Positions 26,052 through 35,498 of a stretch of 64,000 nucleotides of DNA are shown here, one piece after another (the first letter of the stretch is position 1; every line of letters starts with the position of its first letter). This DNA is from Rossellomorea marisflavi (GTDB lineage Bacteria; Bacillota; Bacilli; Bacillales; Bacillaceae_B): NCBI GenBank assembly GCA_003667865.1, contig CP033051.1:2382501-2446500 (forward strand), given 5' to 3'. A program made the translations under genes and the position numbers. The notes beneath the pieces are model-generated. The model was not told the DNA's origin. It ran no database searches and worked only from the letters and a program-made list of their open reading frames with translations.

Positions 26052-27194
26052 ATGTTAGCTGTACATTTTGGAGCAGGTAATATTGGAAGAGGATTTATCG
26101 GGAGCCTGCTATCTGATGCAGGCTATGAAGTGTGTTTTGTAGATGTTAATGCAGATATTGTAAACCTTTTAAATGAAAAAGGGGAATACCGTGTAGTCCT
26201 AGCAGATGAAAATAGTCAGGAAACAACGGTGAAAAATGTGCGAGCAATAAATAGCATTGAAAATCCTGAAGCAGTCATGGAGGCCATTGCATCTTCAGAT
26301 CTTGTGACGACAGCAGTTGGACCCAATGTATTGGCGATTATCTCAAGTATAATCGCAAAAGGATTACGTAAAAGAGCTCAAGAGTCACAAAAGCCTCTTA
26401 ATATAATTGCTTGTGAAAACATGATTGGTGGAAGTGCTTTCCTTAAAGAAAAGGTATATGAAACATTAACAGATGATGAAAAACAGCAGTTTGAGCAACA
26501 ATTTGCTTTTCCTAATGCTGCAGTTGATCGTATTGTACCGAATCAGACAAATGAAGATAAGTTAATGGTATCTGTAGAGCCTTTCTACGAGTGGGTAGTA
26601 GATCGCTCAACCATCATTGGAGAAGTTCCAAGTATCGAGGGTGCGACGTTTGTTGATGACTTAACCCCATTTATTGAACGAAAGCTCTTTACTGTTAATA
26701 CGGGACATGCTGCTGCTGCCTATCTAGGATATAGGGCTGGTTTAAAAACAATTAAGGATGCGATGGATCATACTGAAGTTCTAGAAGCGGTAAAAGCAAC
26801 TCTTCACGAAACAGGAAATGTTCTAGTGAAAAAATATACGTTTCATTCAGAAGAACACTTTCGTTATGTGGAGAAGATTGTAGGTCGGTTTACAAATCCT
26901 TATATTAATGATGAGATCCCACGAGTTGCCAGAGGACCACTTCGCAAATTAGGACCAAATGATCGTTTAATCAGTCCTGCAAAACAATATTACGAATTTG
27001 TAGATGGACAACCTGAGAACTTAGCAAACGTAATCGCAGCAGCACTTCAATATGATTTTTCACAAGATGAAGAAGCTGTTGCATTACAAAAGAAAGTAAA
27101 AGAACTAGGCTATAAACAGACAATGCTAGAAGTTTGTGGACTTGAAGAAAGCCATCCTCTAGTAGCGTTAGTTCTTCAACAATTACCAAAATAA
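26052..27194 (+). CDS. mtlD: Mannitol-1-phosphate 5-dehydrogenase MtlD
   Basis: A 380-residue NAD-dependent dehydrogenase converting mannitol-1-phosphate to fructose-6-phosphate. The Rossmann motif VHFGAGNIGRGFIG lies at residues 4-17. IIACENMIGGS (about 117-127), PNAAVDRIVP (about 154-163) and the catalytic-site helix LFTVNTGHAAAAYLGY (about 212-227) are family hallmarks of long-chain polyol dehydrogenases. It starts immediately after the mtlF stop, with GAGGTG of the mtlF end as ribosome binding site. It ends the operon before a strong terminator. Confidence 0.97.
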   Translation: MLAVHFGAGNIGRGFIGSLLSDAGYEVCFVDVNADIVNLLNEKGEYRVVLADENSQETTVKNVRAINSIENPEAVMEAIASSDLVTTAVGPNVLAIISSIIAKGLRKRAQESQKPLNIIACENMIGGSAFLKEKVYETLTDDEKQQFEQQFAFPNAAVDRIVPNQTNEDKLMVSVEPFYEWVVDRSTIIGEVPSIEGATFVDDLTPFIERKLFTVNTGHAAAAYLGYRAGLKTIKDAMDHTEVLEAVKATLHETGNVLVKKYTFHSEEHFRYVEKIVGRFTNPYINDEIPRVARGPLRKLGPNDRLISPAKQYYEFVDGQPENLANVIAAALQYDFSQDEEAVALQKKVKELGYKQTMLEVCGLEESHPLVALVLQQLPK

Positions 27195-27198
27195 AAGA

Positions 27199-27248
27199 GA
27201 GGAGAGGGACGGACCTTGGCAAAGGTCCGTCCCTCTCTCTCTTTTTTT
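27199..27248 (+). terminator. Terminator of the mtl operon
   Basis: A perfect 15-bp stem AGAGGGACGGACCTT/AAGGTCCGTCCCTCT with loop GGCA and a long T-run. Its GGTCCGTCCC core is shared with the terminator at 56131. Confidence 0.95.
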
Positions 27249-27307
27249 ATGTTTTGTTTTATGGTTTTGGTAAAAGATAGTAGTAGTATTTGAAAAGGAG
27301 ATCGATT

Positions 27308-28033
27308 ATGTTACTAGCTTTAATGTGGGGAGCCGTTGCAGGTTCAGCTGTTTTTATGGGGGCATTGGTTGGAATTTTTGTGAAGATTCAAAAGAAAATG
27401 ATTGGATATATTATGGCTTTTGGTACAGGAGTGCTATTAGGAGCTGCATCATTTGAACTATTAAATGAATCGATTGAGTTAGGTGGATTATTCATAACAT
27501 CAATTGGATTCTTACTAGGAGCGGGTGTTTTTACAGTTATTGATTTGATCATCGCCTCAAAGGGTGGTCAAGAACGGAAGCGGTCTAAGCAAAATCCTGG
27601 AAATCACGCAGGGCTTGCAATCTTTTTTGGAACACTTTTAGATGCTATACCTGAGTCGGTCATTATTGGTGTAAGCCTTATCGGGAATAATGTGAGCTGG
27701 CTATTGGTAATTGCCATTTTTATTAGTAATTTTCCTGAAGGGTTGTCTAGCAGCATTGGGTTAAAAGAGGATGGATACTCGAATAAAAGAATACTCTTAT
27801 TATGGTCAACCGTGCTTGTTTTATCATCGCTTTGTTCTGTACTTGGCTATGTGTTTTTACAAGATGTAACCGAAGGTGTCATTAGTGGAATTAATGCATT
27901 TGCTGCTGGAGGAATTGTTGCCATGATATCATCTACTATGATGCCCGAAGCACATGAAGAGGGTGGACCGGTTACAGGTATGATATCTGCACTTGGACTT
28001 ATATGTGCGGTCTATTTAACTTCGATGGGGTAG
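27308..28033 (+). CDS. ZIP-family metal transporter
   Basis: A 241-residue ZIP-type permease for zinc or another divalent cation. Eight hydrophobic helices are readable. The conserved metal-site helix IV reads LLDAIPESVIIGVSL (about 112-126) and helix V FISNFPEGLSSSIG (about 143-156); these are the usual H/D-x-x-P-E-x positions, with Asp where many ZIPs have His. The loop between helices III and IV is charged (GGQERKRSKQNPGNHAG). A TTG at 27290 is in frame, but AAAAGGAGATCGATT directly precedes ATG 27308. It stands alone between terminator and ldh. The direction and metal are not known from sequence. Confidence 0.9.
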   Translation: MLLALMWGAVAGSAVFMGALVGIFVKIQKKMIGYIMAFGTGVLLGAASFELLNESIELGGLFITSIGFLLGAGVFTVIDLIIASKGGQERKRSKQNPGNHAGLAIFFGTLLDAIPESVIIGVSLIGNNVSWLLVIAIFISNFPEGLSSSIGLKEDGYSNKRILLLWSTVLVLSSLCSVLGYVFLQDVTEGVISGINAFAAGGIVAMISSTMMPEAHEEGGPVTGMISALGLICAVYLTSMG

Positions 28034-28202
28034 AAATAAAATAATGAATTCCTCATTGGTTACATTTTAAAATAAACGATGCAAGGATCTCTTGTTCTTT
28101 ATTTGTCATGAATCTTTGACAAGTTTTATTCTTATTGGTACATAAATTCTATAAAATAGTAAGAAAATGTAATGAATACTGTTAGTCCGAGGAGGAATGT
28201 AT

Positions 28203-29147
28203 GTGTTGGAATCAAAGAGTATGAAGGTTGTTGTGATTGGTGCTGGAGCTGTTGGATCAAGCTTTGCCTATGCCCTATTAAATCAAGGCTTTGTAAGAGA
28301 CTTGGTGATTATAGATTTAGACCATGAAAAAGCTGAAGGAGATGCAATGGATCTGTTGCATGGGGTGCCATTTTCTTACCCAATGAATATTTGGGCTGGT
28401 AGCTACGAAGACTGTAGGGATGCAGATTTGGTTGTTAATTGTGCTGGTGCGAATCAAGGACCAGGAGAAACAAGACTAGACCTTCTAGAAAAAAATACAA
28501 GAATCTTTAAGTCCATTGTCGATTCAGTTATGAAATCAGGATTTAAAGGGATTTTTCTTGTTGCAACCAATCCAGTAGATGTTCTAACATATGCAACATG
28601 GAAATTCTCTGGTCTGCCTTCAAACCAAGTAATTGGTTCGGGCACTGTGCTTGACACAGCGAGATTTCGGTATTCCCTAGCTAATAAGTTCAAGGTTGAT
28701 GCTCGAAATATTCATGCATATATTATGGGGGAACATGGAGATTCGTCTCTACCTGTTTGGAGTCATGTAACGGTTGGAGGAAAGCCGTTACATCATTTTG
28801 ATGATCAGCATAGACCGAACGATAAGGAGTTGGAAGAGACCTTTATTAAGGTTCGAGATGCTGCTTATGAAATCATTAAGAAAAAGGGTGCCACATATTA
28901 TGGGATTGGTATGGGTCTAGCAAGAATTACGAAGGCTATCGCTAAGAATGAAGATGCTGTATTACCTGTTTCAGCACTATTAAATGGAGAGTACGGTCAT
29001 TCTGACGTATATATCGGTGTACCTGCAGTAATCAATTCAAATGGTGTAAGAGAATTAGTTGAATTAAAATTAGATGAAAAAGAAAGCAATCAGTTTCATC
29101 ATTCAGTACAAGTATTAAAAGATTATATTGATAAAATTTTTAAATGA
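28203..29147 (+). CDS. ldh: L-lactate dehydrogenase
   Basis: About 314 residues. Interconverts pyruvate and L-lactate with NADH; cytoplasmic. The Rossmann motif [17 protein letters not shown] is at the N-terminus (about residues 9-25), followed by the substrate loop [16 protein letters not shown] (about 85-100), [10 protein letters not shown] and the catalytic His in [13 protein letters not shown] (about 178-190). ATG 28197 lies right on the GGAGG, so GTG 28203, spaced 7 bases from it, is the better start; TTG 28206 is also possible. The gene is monocistronic. No Rex site could be assigned with confidence in the upstream 160 bases. Confidence 0.95.
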   Translation: MLESKSMKVVVIGAGAVGSSFAYALLNQGFVRDLVIIDLDHEKAEGDAMDLLHGVPFSYPMNIWAGSYEDCRDADLVVNCAGANQGPGETRLDLLEKNTRIFKSIVDSVMKSGFKGIFLVATNPVDVLTYATWKFSGLPSNQVIGSGTVLDTARFRYSLANKFKVDARNIHAYIMGEHGDSSLPVWSHVTVGGKPLHHFDDQHRPNDKELEETFIKVRDAAYEIIKKKGATYYGIGMGLARITKAIAKNEDAVLPVSALLNGEYGHSDVYIGVPAVINSNGVRELVELKLDEKESNQFHHSVQVLKDYIDKIFK

Positions 29148-29165
29148 ATAGGGTGCAATAAAATA

Positions 29166-29192
29166 ACCGAGGAGGCCATAAGCCTTCTCGGT
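29166..29192 (-). terminator. Hairpin between ldh and the convergent small ORF
   Basis: ACCGAGGAGGC/GCCTTCTCGGT stem around CATAA. The T-rich side follows it on the minus strand, so it mainly serves the gene at 29200. Confidence 0.7.
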
Positions 29193-29199
29193 ATGCATA

Positions 29200-29439
29200 C
29201 TACTTACTTCTACTTTTTCTTTTATTGTATTGGGTCAATGTCCCCAACTCCGAATTGATTAAAACTTCCATTTCCTCTAAATCAGACTTGATGACTTCAG
29301 GGTCTTTTTCACTCCAGTTTACAACATATACAAAATAATAATCGTTGATTTGTCTAAAAATCACAACAGAATTTGGACATGTAGAAAATATTGCTTTAAT
29401 ATTATACCTTTTTGTATAGGACCACTTTAAAAGCTCCAT
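29200..29439 (-). CDS. Small hypothetical protein, 79 residues
   Basis: I do not recognise a family. The protein has a mixed alpha/beta composition with IFRQINDYYFVYVVNW in the middle and a basic tail (YNKRKSRSK). No signal peptide or membrane helix is present. ATG 29439 follows CCAGGTGATTAC, an adequate ribosome binding site, and a hairpin follows the stop, which together support a real gene. It lies convergent to ldh and divergent from the lipoprotein operon at 29697. Confidence 0.65.
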   Translation of the reverse strand: MELLKWSYTKRYNIKAIFSTCPNSVVIFRQINDYYFVYVVNWSEKDPEVIKSDLEEMEVLINSELGTLTQYNKRKSRSK

Positions 29440-29696
29440 GTAATCACCTGGTAGATTAATAATAGTATCCGTATTCCTTATTACTATAACATGACTTTGA
29501 ATCGTTAACAGATAGAAGATTTTGTGTATGCTTTTTGTACTTGATAGATGAAATGTATTTTGATTCTGGATTATCCAAATGAATTGTGTTAAAAGTATAA
29601 GTTAGAGTAAATTTCACACTTATTTCATAATTTTTTACTAAAATAAGGATATTAAAAACATTAAATAACGATTGTAAATAGAAGGAAGGTTTTTTT

Positions 29697-30155
29697 ATGG
29701 TAAGGAAATTCTTAATGTTTTTTGGGCTACTACTCGTACTTGTCGGGTGCCAATCAACCGATGACAGTAATCATGATGAGCATGATAGCTTAAGTATGGT
29801 AGAAGTAGACCTAATGCTGAAGCCCGAAAATCCGGCTGCAAATGAAGAGGTTACGTTTACTGCACATGTAACACAAGATGGAGAAAATGTTGAAGATGCG
29901 AACGAAGTAATGTTTGAGATTTATATGGATGGACAAGAAGAAGACCACGATATGATTGAAGTAGAACATTCAGGTGATGGGGAGTACACGTTTACAAAGT
30001 CATTTGAGATGGAAGGGAAGTATTTTGTAATCTCACATGTAACAGCGAGAGACATGCATAATATGCCCAGAAAAGAATTTCATGTTGGTGAAATGTCAGA
30101 GAATAGCTCAACTGGAACGGAAGCAAATACAGAAAAAGAAAGTTCGCATCACTAA
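29697..30155 (+). CDS. YtkA/FixH-like lipoprotein
   Basis: A 152-residue secreted lipoprotein. The signal peptide MVRKFLMFFGLLLVLVGC ends in the lipobox LVGC with Cys 18. A Ser/His/Asp-rich linker precedes a YtkA-like beta-sandwich (about 33-130) with KPENPAANEEVTFTAHVTQD and GDGEYTFTKSFEMEGKYFV, the pattern of FixH/YtkA extracellular domains. His and Met residues (DHDMIEVEHSG, ARDMHNMPRKEF) could bind copper, which is inference only. ATG 29697 follows GAAGGAAGG. It is the first gene of a four-gene unit with a second lipoprotein and a two-component system. Confidence 0.87.
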   Translation: MVRKFLMFFGLLLVLVGCQSTDDSNHDEHDSLSMVEVDLMLKPENPAANEEVTFTAHVTQDGENVEDANEVMFEIYMDGQEEDHDMIEVEHSGDGEYTFTKSFEMEGKYFVISHVTARDMHNMPRKEFHVGEMSENSSTGTEANTEKESSHH

Positions 30156-30172
30156 AGAAGTGAGGGTTGATA

Positions 30173-31144
30173 ATGAAGAAGCCAAAATTAAGAAGGACAA
30201 TAGTTGTAATTGTCCTTTTCTTTATGTTAGCTGGTTGTAATTCAAGGATTTCATTACCAACAAAAGAAGACTATATGCTCATTACACATATAAAGGATTC
30301 GGTCATCTCAATATTTGATCCGAGTGAATTAAAAGTGATTGATACGATTGATATTGATTTCACTATCAATGCAATTGGAAAACAAGATTCTAATCATCTA
30401 CTATTTACAAAGGAAAATGATACTGGATTGTTTACACTAAATTTAGAATCAGGTGAAATAAAAGAAATTGTCAACACACTCGGAAGTGGAGTTACGAATA
30501 TTTATGATCCAATAGAATCGGACTATATTTTTCTAGCGGATTCGAACCTGAATCAAGTGCTGTTTTATCATAAAAAGGAACAAGAAATTACTGATAGAAT
30601 AAGTGTAGAACTGTCTCCAATGTCGATGACAATGAACACAGAAGAGAATCTCCTATATGTTACGAATATTGGAAGTGCTTCCATGTCAGTTATAAATCTA
30701 GAAGAAAAGCGTGTTGTCAAGACATTTCCAATTATAGACCGTCCTTCTGGGGTGTTCTACGATGGATCCTTTGTATGGGTAGGAGGACATGGACCGTACG
30801 GAGAATTGAATAAATTCATATACGGCTTCGACCCAGAAACAGGAGAAGAAATTGGGAGAATAGAAGTTGGTTTAATGCCAATTGCATTATATGGATCGGA
30901 ATCATCAGAGCTTTACGTTGTATGCCACGGCTCACACGAAGTATACAAAGTAAACACGGAAGCACAAACCGTTGAAGGACAAATTGAAGTAGGTCAAAAC
31001 CCGTATCATCTAATCTATGATGAACCATACCTTTATACTACCAGTATAGATGGAAACAATATTTCCATAATTGAAAAAGAACCGTTTATACTTAAACAAC
31101 AAATTAACCTACCTCTAGGTCCTTATCTAATAGAAATGAGGTGA
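30173..31144 (+). CDS. Beta-propeller (YncE-like) lipoprotein
   Basis: A 323-residue exported protein. The signal peptide (TIVVIVLFFMLAGC) carries the lipobox LAGC at about residue 24. The rest is made of repeated blade motifs of the YncE/40-residue YVTN type, for example LLYVTNIGSASMSVINLEE, WVGGHGPYGELNKFIYGFDP, ELYVVCHGSHEVYKVN and YLYTTSIDGNNISIIE. Such surface propellers act as binding scaffolds. ATG 30173 is chosen over TTG 30167, spaced from GTGAGGG. It lies 17 bases after the YtkA-like gene and 4 bases before the response regulator, so it belongs to one operon. A sensory role feeding the histidine kinase is my inference. Confidence 0.85.
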   Translation: MKKPKLRRTIVVIVLFFMLAGCNSRISLPTKEDYMLITHIKDSVISIFDPSELKVIDTIDIDFTINAIGKQDSNHLLFTKENDTGLFTLNLESGEIKEIVNTLGSGVTNIYDPIESDYIFLADSNLNQVLFYHKKEQEITDRISVELSPMSMTMNTEENLLYVTNIGSASMSVINLEEKRVVKTFPIIDRPSGVFYDGSFVWVGGHGPYGELNKFIYGFDPETGEEIGRIEVGLMPIALYGSESSELYVVCHGSHEVYKVNTEAQTVEGQIEVGQNPYHLIYDEPYLYTTSIDGNNISIIEKEPFILKQQINLPLGPYLIEMR

Positions 31145-31148
31145 TGTC

Positions 31149-31823
31149 TTGAAACCATATCATATATTGATAGCAGATGATGAGGAACAGATGCGTTCCC
31201 TTGTAACCTCTTATCTTGAGAAAGAAGGACACTATGTTGTACAAGCTTCTGACGGTCAAGAAGCATTAGATCGAATGACTGACCGGATTGATCTCGTTGT
31301 TCTTGATGTGATGATGCCAGTTATAGATGGATTTTCTGCTTGTAGAGAAATTCGAAAGCAATCAAACGTCCCGATAATTATGCTTACAGCAAAAGGTGGA
31401 GAAGCAGACAAAGTTCAAGGCCTCAGGATTGGGGCAGATGACTATATTGTAAAACCATTCAGTCCAAAAGAGTTGGTGGCAAGAATAGAAGCACTATTAC
31501 GAAGGTCAAGTGGATTTAAACAACACACAAATTCGATTACGATCAATGAACTCTCCATAGATTTAGACGGACATTCCATATCTGTTAAGGGAGCTAACGT
31601 TACCTTAACAAAAAAAGAATTTCTTTTACTAGAGTTTTTAGTGAAAAATAAAGGTCAGGTTTTTTCCAGAGATCAACTATTAGATCATATTTGGGGATTT
31701 GATAGTCTTGGAACTGCTCGGACTGTCGACACCCACATTAAAACACTACGATTGAAGCTAAACGATGCTGGATCATACATTAAAACAGTGTGGGGTGTAG
31801 GATATAAATTTGATGTTTACTAA
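31149..31823 (+). CDS. OmpR/PhoB-family response regulator
   Basis: A 224-residue two-domain regulator. The receiver domain (residues 1-120) has acidic pair DD at 10-11, phospho-acceptor D53 in VVLDVMMP, Thr in MLTAKG and Lys in IVKPFSP. The C-terminal winged helix (about 128-224) ends in the ARTVDTHIKTLRLKL recognition region and GVGYKF. The start is TTG 31149 after GAGGTGATGTC. It overlaps the kinase gene by 11 bases, so the pair is translationally coupled. It is expected to control its own operon, but no site was identified. Confidence 0.96.
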   Translation: MKPYHILIADDEEQMRSLVTSYLEKEGHYVVQASDGQEALDRMTDRIDLVVLDVMMPVIDGFSACREIRKQSNVPIIMLTAKGGEADKVQGLRIGADDYIVKPFSPKELVARIEALLRRSSGFKQHTNSITINELSIDLDGHSISVKGANVTLTKKEFLLLEFLVKNKGQVFSRDQLLDHIWGFDSLGTARTVDTHIKTLRLKLNDAGSYIKTVWGVGYKFDVY

Positions 31824-33216
31824 ACAATTAAGTATCAAAAGGAAAATTTGGCTCACCATTACCTTAGTGTCATTCCTAATGATCGTGCTTGGTGTTACCT
31901 TGACCTACTTCTTATATGAACGACTGTATGTCGATAAGCAGATTGACCTTCTAGAGAAGCAAGGGGCAATGCTGAAAAAAGAGTATGTGAGCGACAGCAA
32001 AGGTAAAGCCTATGAACAATTATCAGCGTGGGTACAAGAAAGCTTAAATATTAATGTTGTAGTTACAGAGGATCCGATGCAGCTTAGTGCAGGAATTCCT
32101 TTTCATGGTGTATTTGATGAAAATCTTATTACATTTGAAGAACGCCAGCAGTTATTAGAAGGCTCAGATGTATTAATGATCCGAGATCATCCAAGGTTTG
32201 ATCAAAAGGTATTAGCTTTAGCATTACCTATATTCGAAAAAGATGTACTACAAGGAGTTATCTTTTTGTATATGTCTGTAGACGTTGTTTATGAACCATT
32301 TAAACCAGTACAAACCATCCTTTTCATTACCTTAAGTTTTATATTTGTTGTCTTGATTTGGCTTGCCAACAGGATCACCATCTCAATCATAAGCCCTTTA
32401 AAGGAGATGGAAAAGGTATCAGAGCAAATGGCTAAAGGAGATCTAACTAAAAGGATTACTATCAATCATAAGGATGAGATCGGAAAACTGGCCACAAGTC
32501 TAAATGAGATGGCGCAATCATTAGAAATAGTAGAAGCCCAACGTAGCGAATTTTTACAAAATGTATCGCATGAATTACGCACACCTTTAAGCTATATAAA
32601 AGGGTATACGGAAGCGATCCAAGAGGGAGTAGTCCAAGGTGAACAGGTAGAGCAATACCTAGGCATCATACAGAAGGAAACAGAACGCTTAAGAAGGCTC
32701 GTGCATGATTTATTGGATTTAGCTCAGCTTGAAGGTAATTCTTACCCTATGAAAGAAGAACCAATTGCTTATTCTCAATTAATAGAAGAAGTGAGTCAGA
32801 GATTTACACTTAGGTCTCAACAAAAGGGAATTAACATAAGGCTAGATTTAGATGAAGACATTATTATCAAGGGAGATTCAGATAGGTTAGAGCAGGTTAT
32901 TTCAAATTTACTTGATAATGCAATACGTTATACATCAACAAATGAATCTGTTGAATTGATTCTTACCTCAAATAAATCTTATGCCTTTTTAGAGGTGAAA
33001 GACAAGGGACCGGGAATACCTTCAAACGAATTGCAGAGAATATTTGAACGCTTTTACCGAGTAGAGAAATCTCGTACTCGGAAAGAAGGAGGAACAGGGT
33101 TAGGTCTTTCAATTGCACAGCATATTGTACAGAAGCATGGAGGAAAACTAGAGGTAGCATCAGATGAACAACTTGGGACGACCTTTACAATTATACTGCC
33201 AGTGATAACTGAATAG
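31813..33216 (+). CDS. Membrane sensor histidine kinase (HAMP, HisKA, HATPase)
   Basis: About 467 residues. First membrane helix at about 11-33, an extracytoplasmic sensor region of about 130 residues, second helix at about 165-186, HAMP (about 187-240), HisKA with phospho-His in NVSHELRTPLSYIKG (about 252-266), and a HATPase domain with N box (SNLLDNAIRYTS), G1 box DKGPGIP, F box FERFYRVEKSR and G2 box GGTGLGLSIA. ATG 31813 lies inside the end of the regulator gene. The two upstream lipoproteins in the same operon may present the signal. The signal is unknown. Confidence 0.95.
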   Translation: MFTKQLSIKRKIWLTITLVSFLMIVLGVTLTYFLYERLYVDKQIDLLEKQGAMLKKEYVSDSKGKAYEQLSAWVQESLNINVVVTEDPMQLSAGIPFHGVFDENLITFEERQQLLEGSDVLMIRDHPRFDQKVLALALPIFEKDVLQGVIFLYMSVDVVYEPFKPVQTILFITLSFIFVVLIWLANRITISIISPLKEMEKVSEQMAKGDLTKRITINHKDEIGKLATSLNEMAQSLEIVEAQRSEFLQNVSHELRTPLSYIKGYTEAIQEGVVQGEQVEQYLGIIQKETERLRRLVHDLLDLAQLEGNSYPMKEEPIAYSQLIEEVSQRFTLRSQQKGINIRLDLDEDIIIKGDSDRLEQVISNLLDNAIRYTSTNESVELILTSNKSYAFLEVKDKGPGIPSNELQRIFERFYRVEKSRTRKEGGTGLGLSIAQHIVQKHGGKLEVASDEQLGTTFTIILPVITE

Positions 33217-33221
33217 AAATA

Positions 33222-33248
33222 GAAAGCCGAACCAGTGGTTCGGCTTTT
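33222..33248. terminator. Bidirectional terminator between kinase and catalase
   Basis: AAAGCCGAACC/GGTTCGGCTTT with loop AGT, flanked by A and T runs, between the convergent genes. Confidence 0.9.
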
Positions 33249-33258
33249 CTTCATCTTA

Positions 33259-34821
33259 TTAATATGGATCAGAAACTTGACCCATTTCTTCTGCTTGTTG
33301 TACAGCTTGTTCCATTTTGTCTGCTTGTTTTCCTGCCATTTTTATTCCTTCTGCAATTCGTTTTCCGTAATCTTCATCACATTGTGTTAGCATATCGATC
33401 ATACGGTCTTGAATCTCTTTTCGGCAGGATGCTAGTGCGCCAGACAGATTTGAGATGAGTTCATTACGCTCCCAATCATTTAATCGTCTGTATGTTTCAC
33501 CAGCTTGACCAAAGTTATTTTCGCGAGAGATTTTTTCTCGTTTTAAGTTGCCTTCAACATATGGCTCATGTTCTTTTCCAGGATTTTGTGCTTCTTTTAA
33601 TCCACCAAGAAGAGATGGCTCATAGTTTACATGTGGATTCTTGTCTTTACCATAATCAGTTCGGTAATCCATTTGTCCAGCACTTTGGTTTGTTGCAATA
33701 TGTTTCTTTGGCTTATTAATCGGAAGTTGTAGGTAGTTAGACCCGACACGATAACGTTGTGTATCAGAATACGAGAACGTTCTTCCTTGTAGTAGCTTAT
33801 CATCTGAGAAATCTAATCCGTCAACTAAAACTCCTGTACCAAAGGCAGATTGTTCCACCTCAGCAAAGTAGTTTTCTGGGTTTTTATTTAATACCATTTT
33901 CCCAACTTTATGCCATGGATAATCCTCTTTATACCATAGCTTTGTAGGGTCAAGTGGATCAAAATCAAGTTCAGGATGTTCGCTATCCTCCATGATCTGT
34001 ACATAAAGCTCCCACTCTGGATATTCACCTTTTTCAATGGCTTCGTATAAATCCTGTGTAGCATGATTAAAATTCATTGATTGAATTTTATCAGCTTCTT
34101 TTTGAGAAAGGTTTCGAATTCCTTGAACAGGCTCCCAATGATATTTTACAAGATGGCCTTTCCCTTCTTCATTGACCCATTTATAAGCATGTACACCAGA
34201 ACCTTGCATTTCTCTATAGTTTGCAGGAATGCCCCATGGTGAGAATAAGAATGTAATCATATGCATGGATTCAGGGGTTTGACATAGAAAATCAAACATT
34301 CTTTCATTATCGGCTACATTTGTTACAGGATCAGGCTTAAAGGAATGAACCATATCAGGGAACTTCAGTGGATCACGGATAAAGAATATTTTCAGATTGT
34401 TTCCTACTAAATCCCAGTTTCCATCCTCGGTGTAAAATTTAATTGCAAAACCACGTGGATCTCGTAACGTTTCAGGAGAGTGACCTCCGTGTACGACGGT
34501 AGAGAACCTCACAAATACAGGGGTTTGTTTCTCTGTATTCGTAAACACCTTAGCACGTGTGTATTTTGAAATTGGTTCACCATTTACCGTTCCATACGAT
34601 TCGAAATAGCCATGTGCTCCAGCACCACGGGCGTGAACAACACGCTCTGGAGTACGCTCACGGTCAAAATGACTAATCTTTTCAAGAAAATCATAGTTTT
34701 CAAGCGTGGTTGGACCGCGATTTCCCACAGTTCTGACATTCTGATTATCGGTTACCGGGTGACCTTGTCGGTTCGTTAAGGTACTGTCAGATTGATTTTG
34801 TTTATTTTGATCTTCCTTCAT
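33259..34821 (-). CDS. katA: Heme catalase KatA (clade 3-type small subunit)
   Basis: A 520-residue monofunctional heme catalase that converts hydrogen peroxide to water and oxygen. The distal His lies in [18 protein letters not shown] (about residues 57-74), the Asn-containing segment is [15 protein letters not shown] (about 138-152), and the proximal Tyr motif region [15 protein letters not shown] (about 335-349) carries the conserved R-x-x-x-Y. ATG 34821 follows AAAGGAGGGTTTATC. It is divergent from an acetyltransferase gene. A palindrome at 34902-34918 lies in the shared control region; no clear PerR box was seen. A non-heme Mn catalase gene lies 2.5 kb downstream on the same strand. Confidence 0.97.
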   Translation of the reverse strand: MKEDQNKQNQSDSTLTNRQGHPVTDNQNVRTVGNRGPTTLENYDFLEKISHFDRERTPERVVHARGAGAHGYFESYGTVNGEPISKYTRAKVFTNTEKQTPVFVRFSTVVHGGHSPETLRDPRGFAIKFYTEDGNWDLVGNNLKIFFIRDPLKFPDMVHSFKPDPVTNVADNERMFDFLCQTPESMHMITFLFSPWGIPANYREMQGSGVHAYKWVNEEGKGHLVKYHWEPVQGIRNLSQKEADKIQSMNFNHATQDLYEAIEKGEYPEWELYVQIMEDSEHPELDFDPLDPTKLWYKEDYPWHKVGKMVLNKNPENYFAEVEQSAFGTGVLVDGLDFSDDKLLQGRTFSYSDTQRYRVGSNYLQLPINKPKKHIATNQSAGQMDYRTDYGKDKNPHVNYEPSLLGGLKEAQNPGKEHEPYVEGNLKREKISRENNFGQAGETYRRLNDWERNELISNLSGALASCRKEIQDRMIDMLTQCDEDYGKRIAEGIKMAGKQADKMEQAVQQAEEMGQVSDPY

Positions 34822-34901
34822 GATAAACCCTCCTTTTATGTACAAGAATCATTTTTACCAAAATAAGGAGGGATATAACTAAGAACAGAGAATTATTTTG
34901 T

Positions 34902-34918
34902 ATGACATCATATGTCAT
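34902..34918. promoter_or_regulatory. Palindrome in the katA-acetyltransferase divergent region
   Basis: ATGACAT-CAT-ATGTCAT is a perfect 7-bp inverted repeat with a 3-base spacer. It lies 80 bases upstream of the katA start and 50 bases upstream of the acetyltransferase start. It is a likely operator for an unidentified regulator. Confidence 0.5.
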
Positions 34919-34968
34919 GAGAAACGGATATAATTTAGTAAGTAAGATTTTGGGAGAAGAGGGAGTTT

Positions 34969-35445
34969 GTGAATATTAGATTAGTAGAAGTAACAGAAGA
35001 GAACTTTATGGACGTTGTGAAATTAAAATCTGACAAAATACAAGAAGAACGAATTCAAATCTTTGAGAGATGGGTTGGATCAAATGCGTTCTTTTTAGGG
35101 TTGAGCCAAGTATATGGATTTATTCCAAAAGCAATTTATGATGAAGATACATTAATTGGTTTTACAAGCTATGGCTATCGGATTGATTTAAAACGATATG
35201 ATCTTGTTAGTATCATGTTAGGGCATGCGTCTCAAGGCAAAGGCTATGGAAAAATTGTTATACAAATGGTGATAGATGAAATGATTGAGCAATTTGACTG
35301 TGAAGAGATTTATCTTTCTGTGATTGAGGATAATATAAATGCAATTAAGGTGTACGAGCAGTTAGGCTTTAAGCCCACTGGTGAAGTCGAACAAGGAAAC
35401 CATCCAGAACCTGTTTATTGCTTGAAAATAAGAGAAACCAATTAA
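34969..35445 (+). CDS. GNAT-family N-acetyltransferase (polyamine/BltD-like)
   Basis: A 158-residue GNAT enzyme. The acetyl-CoA loop reads SIMLGHASQGKGYGKIVIQ (about residues 81-99), with the C-terminal NINAIKVYEQLGFKPTGEVE typical of spermidine/diamine acetyltransferases such as BltD and PaiA-like proteins. The start is GTG 34969, after GAGGGAG with short spacing. It is divergent from katA and closed by a terminator at 35457. Acetylation of a polyamine would fit the speD gene 6 kb away, but the substrate is inferred. Confidence 0.87.
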   Translation: MNIRLVEVTEENFMDVVKLKSDKIQEERIQIFERWVGSNAFFLGLSQVYGFIPKAIYDEDTLIGFTSYGYRIDLKRYDLVSIMLGHASQGKGYGKIVIQMVIDEMIEQFDCEEIYLSVIEDNINAIKVYEQLGFKPTGEVEQGNHPEPVYCLKIRETN

Positions 35446-35456
35446 CTTAACTATCG

Positions 35457-35497
35457 AGTTGTCCCAAGAGATCATAATAAGATAGGGACAACTTTTA
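35457..35497. terminator. Terminator between acetyltransferase and LysE-type gene
   Basis: AGTTGTCCC/GGGACAACT stem with a 19-base loop, T-rich on the plus side, between convergent genes. Confidence 0.75.
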
Positions 35498-35498
35498 T

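Noticed and set aside
34850-34970. PerR box for katA
   Set aside because: AT-rich segments resemble the TTATAATNATTATAA consensus only weakly; no match was good enough to call.
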